From Leisingera coralii (GTDB lineage Bacteria > Pseudomonadota > Alphaproteobacteria > Rhodobacterales > Rhodobacteraceae): a stretch of 64,000 nt of DNA. Shown here piece after piece: positions 25,155 through 35,043 of the stretch (position 1 is its first letter; every line of letters starts with the position of its first letter). The notes under the pieces are model-generated. The model did not search any database. It was not told the DNA's origin and was given only the letters and a program-made list of their open reading frames with translations. Made by a program: the position numbers and the translations under genes. The stretch is from the NCBI RefSeq assembly GCF_049056525.1, contig NZ_JBHUPT010000004.1, positions 19,552-83,551 of the forward strand. The letters are read 5' to 3'.

Positions 25155-27617
25155 ATGCTGCAAATGTTGTTCCGGTTCCTCCTGTGCCTGCTGCTGAGTG
25201 TCGGGGTGGCGCCTCACGCTGGCGCGCAGGAAAGTGAAACGGCCGCGGCGGACGCGCTCTCCAAGGCGATTGAACAGGCGGCGGAAAGCGGTGTCAGCGT
25301 GGTTGTGGTCGACAGAAGCAGCCAGCTGCTGAATGCACCGCCTGCGGCGGAGCCGGACGCCGGGCATCCGGGCTCTGACGCGATGGAGCAGCCCTCGGTC
25401 CTGATGAAGGCGCAATCCAGGGTCGCCGCCTTCCGGGCGGAGCTGAACAGCCGGCTGGAGGCGCTGCCCTATTCGGTCTTCGAAATGCAGTACATCCTGC
25501 GCCAGACCAGTCCCGACGGGCGTATCATGACCTATGTCGAGGTGATGGGCTGGAGCGTGCTGTTCCTGCTGATCGGCCGCTGGCTGTCGACGGAGATCTA
25601 CGGCAAGCGCTTTGCCAAACGGTTCGTGGTCGCGCGAATCCAGGAGACCCCAAAAGGATATCAGGAAAAGATGCCCTTCCTGGTCTTCCGGTTTCTGATG
25701 GGGATTGGCGCCACGGTTTTTGCGATGGTGTTCGCGGCGTTGATCTCCTACCTGATTTTCGGCGCCTCTGGCGATCCGTCCATCGAATTCACCGTGACGG
25801 CTGTTTACACCGCCTTCTTTCTGGCGCGCACGGTGTCCGACCTGTGGCGGATGGTGCTGTCGCCGTTCCTGGCCCAGTACCGGATACCGGTGTTTTCCGA
25901 CCGGGATGCCAAGCGGCTCTATATCTGGGCATCGCTGCTGGCGACCTATGACATTTCCTCGACGCTCTTTGCCACCTGGGTCGGGGATTTCGGCCTCAAC
26001 TACAATGTCTATGCGCTGGTCTACGGGGTTCTTGCCCTGGTGGGGACCCTGGGCAATCTGCTGATGGTTCTGGTCAACAGGCGGGCGATTTCAAACGCCA
26101 TCCGCGCGGGTAGGGCGCCCGAGGGCTGCTCCTGGCTGGTGCGGGTCCTGGCCGTGGCCTGGGCGCCTGTCCTGATGGTCTATATGGCTTTCGGCTGGCT
26201 CAAGCTGGCCTTTGATCTGGTTCTGGAACAGGACATCTCGATCCCGCTGATGGCGGGGAGCTATTTCGTGCTCACCACGATCCTGGTTGTCTACGGGGCG
26301 ATCAACTATGGCATCGAGCGGTATTTCAGCCGCGCCCGCCTGGTGAAGGACGAGGCGGCGGAGGCGGAGGAAGCTGGGGAGGCTGAACCCGCCACCCCGG
26401 CCGCTGAGGCGCCTGCCGCGACGGAGATCCTTCCGGAGACGCCCGGACCGGCAGCTGCCGCGACGATGAATGCGGAAGCCGTGGACGTGCCGCAGGACGG
26501 TGCAGTGCCGGAACCGGAAGACGAAGCCGAGGAAGAGGAAATAGCGCCGCGGTCCAAGCACCCGATTGCCACCTATGAGGATCTTGCCCGCAGGGTTGCA
26601 GGCATTCTCGCCTTTGTGGTCGGAGCCTACTCGCTGGTAATCGTCTGGAACCCGGAGGCCAGCTGGACCGGGACCACCGCCGCCGAACGGGTGGTCGATG
26701 TGACGGTGATCCTGTTCATCGGCTACATCGTCTATCACCTGTTCCGGATCTGGATTGACAGCAAGATCGACGAGGAGGCAGGCGGCCTTCCCGAGGCAGA
26801 ACTGGGTGATGAAGGCGGTGCGGGGGGCGCCAGCCGGCTGGCAACGCTGCTGCCGCTGTTCCGCGGCGGGATTCTGGCCGTGGTGCTGGTGTCGATCGTG
26901 CTGATTGTGCTCTTGGAGCTTGGCATCAACGTGAGTCCGCTTTTTGCCGGTGCCGGTGTGGTCGGCCTGGCGCTGGGCTTCGGCTCGCAGGCGCTGGTGC
27001 GGGATATCTTCTCGGGTGCCTTCTTCCTCATCGACGATGCCTTCCGTAAGGGCGAATACATCGACATTGGCGACGTCAAGGGCACGGTCGAGAAGATTTC
27101 GGTCCGCTCCTTCCAGCTGCGCCACCATCTGGGCGCGCTGCACACCATTCCCTTTGGCGAGATCAAGGTGCTGACCAATTATTCCCGCGACTGGGTAATG
27201 ATGAAGCTGCCGCTGCGGGTGACCTATGACACCGATGTGGAGAAGGTCCGCAAGCTGATCAAGAAGCTGGGCCAGAGGCTGATGGATGATCCGGTTGTCG
27301 GCCACACCTTCATCCAGCCGCTGAAGTCCCAGGGCGTGATCGAGATGCAGGACTCGGCGATGATCATCCGGGTGAAATTCATGACCAAGCCGGGGGATCA
27401 GTGGATCGTCCGGAAACGTGTGTACCAGGAGATCCGCGAGCTGTTTGCCCGCGAGGGCGTCAAGTTTGCCCATCGTGAAGTCACAGTGCGGCTGGCGCCG
27501 GACCAGGAGGATGAGCTGACCCCGAAGCAGAAGGACGCTGCGGTGGGTGCGGTGCAGGCGGCCATCGACGAAGACATGCTGGAAGAAATGGGCGGACCCG
27601 GAGGCGACGACCGCTGA
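25155..27617 (+). CDS. Large MscS-family mechanosensitive channel
   Basis: 820 aa inner-membrane channel that would open on membrane tension. Seen: a signal peptide (LLLSVGVAPHAGAQ), several helices between residues 120 and 390, an Ala/Glu/Pro-rich acidic loop at about 398-468, further helices, then the MscS pore and beta domain from about 602 (GLALGFGSQALVRDIFSG) through TIPFGEIKVLTNYSRDW and a C-terminal alpha/beta domain. Longer than MscS (about 286), in the range of the YbdG/MscK-like forms. Monocistronic. Confidence 0.88.
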   Translation: MLQMLFRFLLCLLLSVGVAPHAGAQESETAAADALSKAIEQAAESGVSVVVVDRSSQLLNAPPAAEPDAGHPGSDAMEQPSVLMKAQSRVAAFRAELNSRLEALPYSVFEMQYILRQTSPDGRIMTYVEVMGWSVLFLLIGRWLSTEIYGKRFAKRFVVARIQETPKGYQEKMPFLVFRFLMGIGATVFAMVFAALISYLIFGASGDPSIEFTVTAVYTAFFLARTVSDLWRMVLSPFLAQYRIPVFSDRDAKRLYIWASLLATYDISSTLFATWVGDFGLNYNVYALVYGVLALVGTLGNLLMVLVNRRAISNAIRAGRAPEGCSWLVRVLAVAWAPVLMVYMAFGWLKLAFDLVLEQDISIPLMAGSYFVLTTILVVYGAINYGIERYFSRARLVKDEAAEAEEAGEAEPATPAAEAPAATEILPETPGPAAAATMNAEAVDVPQDGAVPEPEDEAEEEEIAPRSKHPIATYEDLARRVAGILAFVVGAYSLVIVWNPEASWTGTTAAERVVDVTVILFIGYIVYHLFRIWIDSKIDEEAGGLPEAELGDEGGAGGASRLATLLPLFRGGILAVVLVSIVLIVLLELGINVSPLFAGAGVVGLALGFGSQALVRDIFSGAFFLIDDAFRKGEYIDIGDVKGTVEKISVRSFQLRHHLGALHTIPFGEIKVLTNYSRDWVMMKLPLRVTYDTDVEKVRKLIKKLGQRLMDDPVVGHTFIQPLKSQGVIEMQDSAMIIRVKFMTKPGDQWIVRKRVYQEIRELFAREGVKFAHREVTVRLAPDQEDELTPKQKDAAVGAVQAAIDEDMLEEMGGPGGDDR

Positions 27618-27639
27618 GGCTGCGCACGGACGCTCTCCT

Positions 27640-27823
27640 GCCCCCGCGCCGGACCGCTGGCGCGCTCCGCTTGGGGTTGGGCGTGGCGCCGCGCTGCCGC
27701 GCGCCGCTGCCTCCGGCGGGAGTATTTGCCTCATACAGACACGCAGCCCGCAGAACCGGGCTTCTTTCTGGTCCAAAATACCCCGGGGTGAATTGGCCGC
27801 AGGCCAAGAGGGGCAGCGCCCCT
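27640..27823. repeat. Composite intergenic repeat after the mscS-like gene
   Basis: Contains GGTTGGGCGTGGCGCC (27675-27690), then CTCCGGCGGGAGTATTT (27711-27727) and, inverted, CCAAAATACCCCGGGG (27773-27788), and a final hairpin AGGGGC-AGC-GCCCCT (27809-27823). The same modules recur at 40.2, 44.8, 56.7 and 61.9 kb. It lies between convergent genes and is probably a repetitive terminator-like element. Confidence 0.55.
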
Positions 27824-27833
27824 TCCTATGCGG

Positions 27834-29180
27834 TTATTCCGGCCAAGAGGCCGCGTTGCTGCCGCAGCGGCCAGCAGGCAGGTTCCAGCGGATCGGGCTT
27901 GACCCAACCCTGAGCGGTGGCGCGAGACGGCGGCCCGGGCCCCAGCCAGTGTTCTCGATCTCTTCGGCATAGTCGCTGCCCGCAGGCGTGGAGAGTCCCG
28001 GGCCTTCGGCCGTTATTGCCAATCCCGCAAGCAGCTCAGCCGTGCGCGCCAGGGAGAGATACGCTGAGGGAACCTCTTCTCTCCGGGCCGCTGCGGTGAG
28101 CGCTGAGAGCACCGCGGCAGCCATCAGATAGCCGGTGGCGTGGTCCAGTGCTTGTACCGGTAGCGGAGTTGGCCTGTCCGACTTGGCCCAGGCGCGGCCG
28201 GCATCGGCAATCCCCGCGCTCATCTGCACCAGGCTGTCGAAGCCACGGCGGGCCGCCCAGGGGCCGGTCCAGCCGTAGGCGTCCAGCGTCACCTCCACCA
28301 CGTTTGGCGCGAGCTGGCGGCGGCTGTCTGCACCGTATCCCAGCGCGTCCAGAGCACCGGGGCGGTAGCCGTGCACCAGCACGTCCGCCTTCGCCACCAG
28401 GGTTTCTAACACCAGCCTGTCTTCACCTTTGGTGAGATCCAGTGCGGCCATGCGCTTGCCCAGGGAAATGTCGGTGATCACCCCTGGCTCATCCCATCCG
28501 GGCGGGTCGATGCGCAGCACATCGGCTCCGAACCCGGCCAGGGTTCGGGTTGAAACCGGCCCCGCAAGAACCCGGGTCAGGTCCAGCACGCGGAGCCCCG
28601 CCAGCGGGCGTTCCGCCGTAGCCTGGGGCCGATCCCGCAGCCGGACGGTGCGGGGGGAGGCCCACTGGACCAGCGGCTCCGCCGCGATGGCGCGGCCTTG
28701 CGGATGCGCCAGCCAGTCCGCGCGGCTGCGCATGGCAGCTGCCACCCCGCCTCCGGCCACGATTTCACTCTCCAGCCTGTCCGCCTGCCATTGGCGCACC
28801 GCGGTGGCCACGGCGCTGCGCTCACCCGCGCATCCCAACACCCGCAGCGCGGCCCGGCGGTGGTGCGGCAGGTTGGTGTGCAAGCGGATCCAGCCGTCCT
28901 GCGATTCATACACACTCGCGATTGCATCCCACAGGCTGGGGAGCTCCCAGCCATCGGGGCGGAAACTGTAGCTGAACCAGAGGGACGCCAGCCGCTGATT
29001 GACGGTGACCTCCGGGGCTGAGGGCGCGAGGTTCAGCGCCTCTATCAGCTGCGCAAGCTCCAGGCCCACGGCGGCAATCGAGGCATTGGCCAGCTCCGTC
29101 ACCGCAAAGGCGCTGCGCCATTGACCTGTGCCGGTGAGGCGGTAGGCGCCCGCAGCAGGCAGGGCGGCAAGCAGCGTCAT
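27834..29180 (-). CDS. CoA transferase, family III (CaiB/BaiF)
   Basis: 448 aa enzyme expected to move CoA between carboxylic acids. Seen: LAGLRVLDLTRVLAGPVSTRTLAGFGADV (about 192-220), the family III signature, with ADVLRIDPP and SLGKRMAALDLTKGEDR following; the catalytic aspartate is likely in the early part of the second domain. The first 190 residues look like a degenerate second copy, as in other two-domain members. ATG 29180 overlaps the stop of the ABC permease by four bases, linking it to the importer operon. Substrate unknown. Confidence 0.8.
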   Translation of the reverse strand: MTLLAALPAAGAYRLTGTGQWRSAFAVTELANASIAAVGLELAQLIEALNLAPSAPEVTVNQRLASLWFSYSFRPDGWELPSLWDAIASVYESQDGWIRLHTNLPHHRRAALRVLGCAGERSAVATAVRQWQADRLESEIVAGGGVAAAMRSRADWLAHPQGRAIAAEPLVQWASPRTVRLRDRPQATAERPLAGLRVLDLTRVLAGPVSTRTLAGFGADVLRIDPPGWDEPGVITDISLGKRMAALDLTKGEDRLVLETLVAKADVLVHGYRPGALDALGYGADSRRQLAPNVVEVTLDAYGWTGPWAARRGFDSLVQMSAGIADAGRAWAKSDRPTPLPVQALDHATGYLMAAAVLSALTAAARREEVPSAYLSLARTAELLAGLAITAEGPGLSTPAGSDYAEEIENTGWGPGRRLAPPLRVGSSPIRWNLPAGRCGSNAASWPE

Positions 29181-30331
29181 TGCTGATAGGGGTCCAGACT
29201 GTCGCGCAGACCGTCGCCGAGGAAATTGAAAGCCAGCACGACAATGACAATCGGCAGCATCGGAACGGCCAGCCAGGGGTAGATCTCGACCGCGGTCAGG
29301 TTCTGCGCGTCATTCAGCATCACCCCCCAGCTGACCGCAGGCGCCCGCAGGCCAAGGCCAAGAAATGAGAGCGCGGTTTCGCCCAGGATCATTGCCGGGA
29401 TAGACAGGGTGGCCGAGGCAATCAGGTGCGACATGAAGTTCGGCAGCAGATGTTTGCGGATCACCCGCCCGGAGGAGGCGCCCATCATCTCGGCTGCGCG
29501 GACATATTCCTCTTCCCGCAGGGACAGGAACTTGGAGCGCACCGAACGGGCCAGTCCGGGCCAGTCAAGAATGCCGAGGATGATCGAAATGATGAAGAAC
29601 ACCGCAACCGGCGACCAGTTCGATGGCACCGCGGCAGAAAGCGCCAGCCACAAGGGCAGCTCCGGCAGCGACCGCAGGATCTCGATCACCCGGTTCACCA
29701 TCCAATCGATCCGGCCGCCGAAATAGCCGGCGACGCTGCCGAAGAATATCCCAAGAACAAAGGAAACCGAAATCCCGATCAGGCCCACCGTCAGGGACAG
29801 CTGCGCCCCATACGATACCCGGCTGAAGATGTCGCGGCCCAGACGGTCGGATCCCAGGATGAAGATCGTTGCCTCCTCGCTGGCACAAAACAGGTGGCGG
29901 TTGCTTTCGATGAAACCGGCCAGGTTATAGGTGCTGCCCTCGCAGAAGAACGAAAGCTTGAGCGGGCGCGAGGTGTCCGGCTTGAACTCCCATTGAAAGG
30001 TCTCAAGGTTTGCCTCGGATGTCATCGGGTAAACGAAAGGCCCGACGAATTCGCCCTCGTGGAACAGCTTGATGGATTGCGGCGGCGAGTAAAGATGCTC
30101 CGAAAACCGCTGATTGGGGCCGTAAGGCGCAATGAAGCCGGCAAACGGGATCAGGCCGTAGGCAATCAGAAGGAAAATGCCCGAGATCAGTCCCAGCTTG
30201 TGCGTCTTGAACTTGCGCCAGACCAGCAGCCAGTTGGGGGCGTCCAGGTCCTTTCGCTCCAGCTCCAGCAAAGAGGCCTGCGGGTCGAAGGGTTCATCGT
30301 CGACGTAACGTCCATCGGGCAGCTGGGTCAT
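29177..30331 (-). CDS. Oligopeptide-type ABC permease (YejE/OppC-like)
   Basis: 384 aa inner-membrane subunit. Seen: N-terminal helix after WRKFKTHKLGLIS, a long periplasmic loop (about 70-170) typical of YejE-like rather than short OppC, then GSDRLGRDIFSRVSYG, and the EAA loop EEEYVRAAEMMGASSGRVIRKH is visible near 286-307. Overlaps the YejB-like gene by four bases. Works with the neighbouring permease, binding protein and ATPase. Confidence 0.88.
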   Translation of the reverse strand: MTQLPDGRYVDDEPFDPQASLLELERKDLDAPNWLLVWRKFKTHKLGLISGIFLLIAYGLIPFAGFIAPYGPNQRFSEHLYSPPQSIKLFHEGEFVGPFVYPMTSEANLETFQWEFKPDTSRPLKLSFFCEGSTYNLAGFIESNRHLFCASEEATIFILGSDRLGRDIFSRVSYGAQLSLTVGLIGISVSFVLGIFFGSVAGYFGGRIDWMVNRVIEILRSLPELPLWLALSAAVPSNWSPVAVFFIISIILGILDWPGLARSVRSKFLSLREEEYVRAAEMMGASSGRVIRKHLLPNFMSHLIASATLSIPAMILGETALSFLGLGLRAPAVSWGVMLNDAQNLTAVEIYPWLAVPMLPIVIVVLAFNFLGDGLRDSLDPYQQ

Positions 30332-31356
30332 GCGTCGCGTCCCTCGTAGCGGATTCTGGGATCGAGCAGCACCAGCAGCACGTCAGAGATCATGGTGCCG
30401 ATCAGGGTGAGCAGGGCGACGAACATCAGAACGAAGCCCGAGAGGAACATGTCCTGGGTCTTGAGCGCGGTCAGCAGGGTCGGGCCGATGGTCTGCAGCC
30501 CCAGCACCACCGACACCAGCACCGAGCCGGAAATCATCGCGGGCAGCAGGTTGCCGATATCGGCGACAAAGGGGTTGAAGGCGATCCGCAGCGGGTATTT
30601 TGCCAGCATGCGGGAGGGCGCCATGCCCTTGGCGATGGCGGTTTCCACATAGGGCTTGCCCAATTCGTCCAGCATGTTGGCCCGCAGCCGCTGCATCATG
30701 GCGGAGGCACCGGAGGTGCCGATCACGAAGGTTGGCACGATCAGGTGGACAAGGATGGATTTCACCTTCTCCCAGTTCATCGGCGCGCCTTCGAATTCGG
30801 GTGCCATCAGTCCGCCGATCGGCAGGTCGAACCAGCGGTGGCCGTAGTAGAACAGGATCAGTGCCAGCAGGAAGTTCGGCGTGGCCAGCCCCAGGTAGCC
30901 GACAAAGGCGGTGGAGTAGTCGACCCAGGTGCGGGCCCGGGCGGCGGCCAGAACGCCCAGCGGCAGCGCCACCGCATAGACAAACACCACTGCCGCCAGG
31001 TTCACGAGAACGGTCAGCCACAGGCTGTCTCCGACGATATCGGCCACCGGGCTATCGAACTCGAAGGACCAGCCGAAGTTGCCTTGGATCATGCCGGAGA
31101 ATCCGTGCGGACCGGGCATGAAGCCCATCCAGATCATGTATTGCTGCCACAGCGGCTTATCGAGCGCATATTCCTTGCGCAGGAACTCCGCTTTGGCGAC
31201 GCCCGCGGACTGGCCGGTGGCTTGCAGCTCGGCGATCTGGTTCGACAGGTAGTCGCCGGGCGGCAGGTTGATGATGGCAAAGATCAGCACCGACACCACC
31301 AGCAGCGTGAGCAGCATGGTGCCAAAGCGGTAAATGGCGTATCGCAGGATTTCCAT
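30328..31356 (-). CDS. Oligopeptide-type ABC permease (YejB/OppB-like)
   Basis: 342 aa inner-membrane subunit with six helices. Seen: YRFGTMLLTLLVVSVLIFA at the N-terminus, NLPPGDYLSNQIAEL typical of YejB-type proteins, and an EAA loop ETAIAKGMAPSRMLAKYPLR near 240-260. Its ATG overlaps the TGA of the substrate-binding protein gene by one base (31356). Confidence 0.88.
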   Translation of the reverse strand: MEILRYAIYRFGTMLLTLLVVSVLIFAIINLPPGDYLSNQIAELQATGQSAGVAKAEFLRKEYALDKPLWQQYMIWMGFMPGPHGFSGMIQGNFGWSFEFDSPVADIVGDSLWLTVLVNLAAVVFVYAVALPLGVLAAARARTWVDYSTAFVGYLGLATPNFLLALILFYYGHRWFDLPIGGLMAPEFEGAPMNWEKVKSILVHLIVPTFVIGTSGASAMMQRLRANMLDELGKPYVETAIAKGMAPSRMLAKYPLRIAFNPFVADIGNLLPAMISGSVLVSVVLGLQTIGPTLLTALKTQDMFLSGFVLMFVALLTLIGTMISDVLLVLLDPRIRYEGRDA

Positions 31357-33269
31357 CAGCCCTCGCCATCTTCGAAAAAGAACTCATCCGGGTGGTAGAC
31401 GCCGAAGTGCGCACCCGGGTCCCAGGCCCAGATCGCCTTCTCCGGCACGTTGCGCAGGCGGTTGCTGACCACGACGGGCTGCGGTGCGGCGGCCACCACG
31501 CCGATGGCATAGACCTGGTCCGCATGAATCTTCAGCATTTCGCGCCAGGCGGCGGCGCGCTTTGCATGGGTGGAGGCCATGTTCCAGTCCTGCAGCAGCT
31601 CCATCAGCCGCTGGGCGGGGGCCATATCCGGCGGCTCGCCCGCGTTGCCGCCGGTTTGGTAGTATTGACCCCATTTGGGCCATGACAGGAACACCTGATC
31701 GGTCGGTGCCAGATAGGCGGGCGAGGTATAGGCCTGCGGCAGCCCGTTGTCCCAGCCGAACCAGGCAGACGACATGGTGGTGCCCGAAAACACCCTGTTG
31801 CGGAGGATGTCGCGGTCCAGCGGCCGCATCACCAGTTTCACCCCGACATCGCGCCAGTCGTCGGTGATGATCTGCAGCGCGTTTTCCACCTCTTCACGCT
31901 CGCCTGCGGTTTCCACCACCAGCTCCATCCGCCGCCCATCGGGCAGATAGCGGATGCCGTAGCCGTCCTTTTCGGTGAGGCCTGCCTCGTCCAGCAGCTG
32001 GTTGGCCAGCTCCGGGTTGAAGTCCGCCCAGGCCTCGCGCAGCGCCGGGTCGAAGAATTCGCTCCGCTCCAGCACTGTCATGGCGCCGGGCTTGGCCAGA
32101 TTGAAATAGAGCGCCCGGTTGATGGCGCGCCGGTTGATGGCCAGCGACAGCGCCCGGCGCACCCGCACGTCGCGCAGGATCTCGCGCCAGACCGGGTCGT
32201 TCACGTTGAGGTTCGGATAGATGGCAATCTGCGACGCAGCGCCCGAGCCCCAGAGGTAGGTCGTATAGTTCCGGCCGTCCTTCTCGCCCTTGCGCAGGAT
32301 CGGAATGTCTCGGAAACCAAGGCCGCGGGCCTGCAGGTCTGTCTCGCCCGCGTTTGACTTGGCCGCCACCAGCCCGGCAGTGACGATCTCCATTTCCACC
32401 GTGTCGATATAGGGCAGTTGCACGCCGCGGCTGTCGATCCGGTGATAATAGGGATTGCGCACGAACTGGTGGCGGATCTTCTTGCCAGGCGAAGCGTTGA
32501 TCCAGGGCTGCAATGTCGGAAGCTCGTGGTTATCGAACTTGTACATGTTGTCGTACTTGTTGTGCAGCGCCGCCCAGCTTTTGACGCGGGCGTAATCGAC
32601 TTCCTCTGCCAGAATCTCCGGATCGGCATAATCGGCATGGAACTGTTTCAGATACTTTGCCGGCCGGTAGATGAAGGGCGGGCGGGCCTGGGCCAGCAGG
32701 TGCAGGAAGCCGGGGTTGGGCGCGTCCCACTCGTAGATGACAGTGGTCTCGTCGGGAAAACTCACCCGCGGCAGCTTGCCCTGCACCCGCATGAAATCGG
32801 GCGGTCCGGCCGGGCTCAGCAATTCGTTGTTGGCAACGTCTTCCCACCAGTACCGGAAATCGGCCGAGGTGAAGGGGTCGCCGCTGGACCAGCGGTGGCC
32901 AGGGCGCAGTTTCAGCGTGAAGCGGCGGTTGTCTTCGCTCTCGAAGCTCAGCAGGACGTCCGGCTGCAGCTGGTAGTTTTCGTCGTATCCGGCCAGCCGC
33001 GCATAGCCATAGACTACCATCTGGCGGATATCCTTGGAGCGGGTGACCATGGTGTTCAGCGTGCCGCCCTGAATGCCGAATTCACGCCCCTTGGCCGCCA
33101 GATCCACCACCAGCGGCACCTCGGGTATACGCTTGGCGGCAGGCGGCATGTAACCAGCTTTGACCTCGGAGCTCCAGAAGGCGCTCTCCTGCACCTCGGG
33201 CCCGGCCTGAGCGGTGAGAGGTGCCAGGCAGAGCGCAGCGGCGAGGAGGGGTTTCAGGGCATCAAACAT
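31356..33269 (-). CDS. ABC substrate-binding protein, family 5 (YejA/OppA-like)
   Basis: 637 aa periplasmic binding protein. Seen: signal peptide MFDALKPLLAAALCLAPLTAQAG (about 1-23) and the SBP_bac_5 fold with LKLRPGHRWSSGDPFTSADF near 117-136 and the conserved DVRVRRALSLAINR near 385-398. Large size and co-location with YejB/E/F-like genes suggest oligopeptide or oligosaccharide-like ligands; microcin-C-type uptake is a family association only. Overlaps the ATPase gene by eight bases. Confidence 0.87.
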   Translation of the reverse strand: MFDALKPLLAAALCLAPLTAQAGPEVQESAFWSSEVKAGYMPPAAKRIPEVPLVVDLAAKGREFGIQGGTLNTMVTRSKDIRQMVVYGYARLAGYDENYQLQPDVLLSFESEDNRRFTLKLRPGHRWSSGDPFTSADFRYWWEDVANNELLSPAGPPDFMRVQGKLPRVSFPDETTVIYEWDAPNPGFLHLLAQARPPFIYRPAKYLKQFHADYADPEILAEEVDYARVKSWAALHNKYDNMYKFDNHELPTLQPWINASPGKKIRHQFVRNPYYHRIDSRGVQLPYIDTVEMEIVTAGLVAAKSNAGETDLQARGLGFRDIPILRKGEKDGRNYTTYLWGSGAASQIAIYPNLNVNDPVWREILRDVRVRRALSLAINRRAINRALYFNLAKPGAMTVLERSEFFDPALREAWADFNPELANQLLDEAGLTEKDGYGIRYLPDGRRMELVVETAGEREEVENALQIITDDWRDVGVKLVMRPLDRDILRNRVFSGTTMSSAWFGWDNGLPQAYTSPAYLAPTDQVFLSWPKWGQYYQTGGNAGEPPDMAPAQRLMELLQDWNMASTHAKRAAAWREMLKIHADQVYAIGVVAAAPQPVVVSNRLRNVPEKAIWAWDPGAHFGVYHPDEFFFEDGEG

Positions 33270-35043
33270 GGCAGCGTACCTTGTGGCCGTGTTCCAGGTG
33301 GAGCATGTTCACTAGCGGCGGCGCTTCGGAGCCATTGAAGCGGAACTCCTCGGGCCAGCATTCCGGTGCGCCGGCTCCCTGGGCCACCAGTTTCAGGTTG
33401 ATGGGCCGGTCGATATCGGGCTCGGGCTGGGCAGCGATCAGCGCCTTGGTGTAAGGGTGCTGGGGATTGTAAAACAGGGTTTCCGGCGGTGCCTGTTCGA
33501 CAATCAGCCCGCGCCGCATCACCGCCACTTCATCGGCAATCCGGGCGACCACAGCCAGATCGTGGCTGATGAAGAGGTAGGACAATTTTTTCTGGTCGCG
33601 GATCTCTTCCAGCAGCCGCAGGATCTGCTCCTGCACCGAGACATCCAGCGCCGAGGTCGGCTCGTCGCAGACGATCAGCGCCGGGTCCAGCATCAGCGCC
33701 CGGGCGATCGACAGGCGCTGGCGCTGGCCGCCGGAGAACGCGTGCGGATAGCGTTTCAGCATGTCCGGCGACAGTCCGACCAGGCGCAGCATCTCCGCCG
33801 CCTTGTCGCGGCGGTCGGCGCGGCTGCCGATGCGGTGGATGTCCAGCGGTTCCACCAGAGTGTCCTGGATGCGCATCCGCGGCGACAGCGAGGAATAGGG
33901 GTCCTGGAACACCATCTGCGCCTGGCGCTGAAAGGCGGTGCGCGCGGCGCGGTCCATGTCGTGGACGGTAACCGGAGGTTCTCCCGGAGCCGGGCGGAAC
34001 AGAACTTCGCCGCCGGGATCGGGCAGTTCCGCTCCCAGCGCGATCCGCGCCGCGGTGGTTTTGCCGGAGCCGCTTTCGCCGACGATCGCCAGTGTCTCTC
34101 CGCGGGACACCCGCAGGTCGATCTCGCGGCAGGCGTGGATCAGGGTGGGCGCCTGCCAGCCCTTGCTGGCCCTGAGCGTGTAGGTCTTGGAGACCGACGT
34201 CATCTCCATGATCAGGTCATCGCGCGAGGGCGGGATGGCGACCACCGCCTCATCCGGAATGCCGGGTGCGGCCTTGAACAGCGCCTGGGTATAGGGATGA
34301 GCAGGCGCGCGCAGCATCGGCTCCGCCCCGCCGGATTCCATCACCCGCCCCTTGTGCATCACCACCACCTGCTCGGCCATGTTGGCGACCACGCCCAGGT
34401 CATGTGTGACCAGGATCATCGCCATGCCGGTTTCGCGCTGCAGATCCTTCATCAGCCCCAGCACCTGCGCCTGGGTCGTCACATCCAGCGCCGTGGTCGG
34501 TTCGTCGGCGATCAGCAGTTGTGGCTTGGCTACCATCGCCATGGCGATCATCGCCCGCTGGCGCATGCCCCCGGACAGTTCAAACGGATAGGAGCGGTAG
34601 GTCCGGTCGGGTTCCGGGAAGCCAACCCGCTCAAAGCACTCCAGCACAATTTCGCGGGCTTCGCGCTCGCTTTTGCGGCCATGCAGCCACAGCACCTCGG
34701 ACACCTGGTTGCCGATCCGGTGCAAAGGGGACAAGGAGCGCATCGGCTCCTGAAAGATCATCGACACGGTGTTGCCGCGCACATCGCGCATCCGGCGTTC
34801 CTCCAGCGTGGCCAGATCCATCTGGCCTTTGCCGGTGTCCAGCAGGATGCGCCCGGAGCGCAGTTGCGCCACCTTCGGCAGGATGCGCAGAACCGCGCGG
34901 CAGGAGATCGTCTTGCCCGACCCGCTTTCCCCGACCAGCGCCAGTGTCTCACCCGGCCGGACGGCAAAGCTCACGTCCTGAACGACGGAGTCGTCCTTGT
35001 TAAATCCGATGCTGAGGTTTTCGACGGACAGCAGCGGGCGCAT
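33262..35043 (-). CDS. ABC transporter ATP-binding protein with two NBDs (YejF-like)
   Basis: 593 aa cytoplasmic ATPase with two fused nucleotide-binding domains, as in YejF and GsiA. Seen: Walker A GESGSGKT at about residue 38 and again near 320; signatures LSGGMRQRAMIAMAM (about 160) and FSGGQRQRLSIARAL (about 440); Walker B LLIADEPTTALD and LIVCDEPTSALD. Both halves look catalytically intact. First gene of the importer operon. Confidence 0.92.
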   Translation of the reverse strand: MRPLLSVENLSIGFNKDDSVVQDVSFAVRPGETLALVGESGSGKTISCRAVLRILPKVAQLRSGRILLDTGKGQMDLATLEERRMRDVRGNTVSMIFQEPMRSLSPLHRIGNQVSEVLWLHGRKSEREAREIVLECFERVGFPEPDRTYRSYPFELSGGMRQRAMIAMAMVAKPQLLIADEPTTALDVTTQAQVLGLMKDLQRETGMAMILVTHDLGVVANMAEQVVVMHKGRVMESGGAEPMLRAPAHPYTQALFKAAPGIPDEAVVAIPPSRDDLIMEMTSVSKTYTLRASKGWQAPTLIHACREIDLRVSRGETLAIVGESGSGKTTAARIALGAELPDPGGEVLFRPAPGEPPVTVHDMDRAARTAFQRQAQMVFQDPYSSLSPRMRIQDTLVEPLDIHRIGSRADRRDKAAEMLRLVGLSPDMLKRYPHAFSGGQRQRLSIARALMLDPALIVCDEPTSALDVSVQEQILRLLEEIRDQKKLSYLFISHDLAVVARIADEVAVMRRGLIVEQAPPETLFYNPQHPYTKALIAAQPEPDIDRPINLKLVAQGAGAPECWPEEFRFNGSEAPPLVNMLHLEHGHKVRCHV

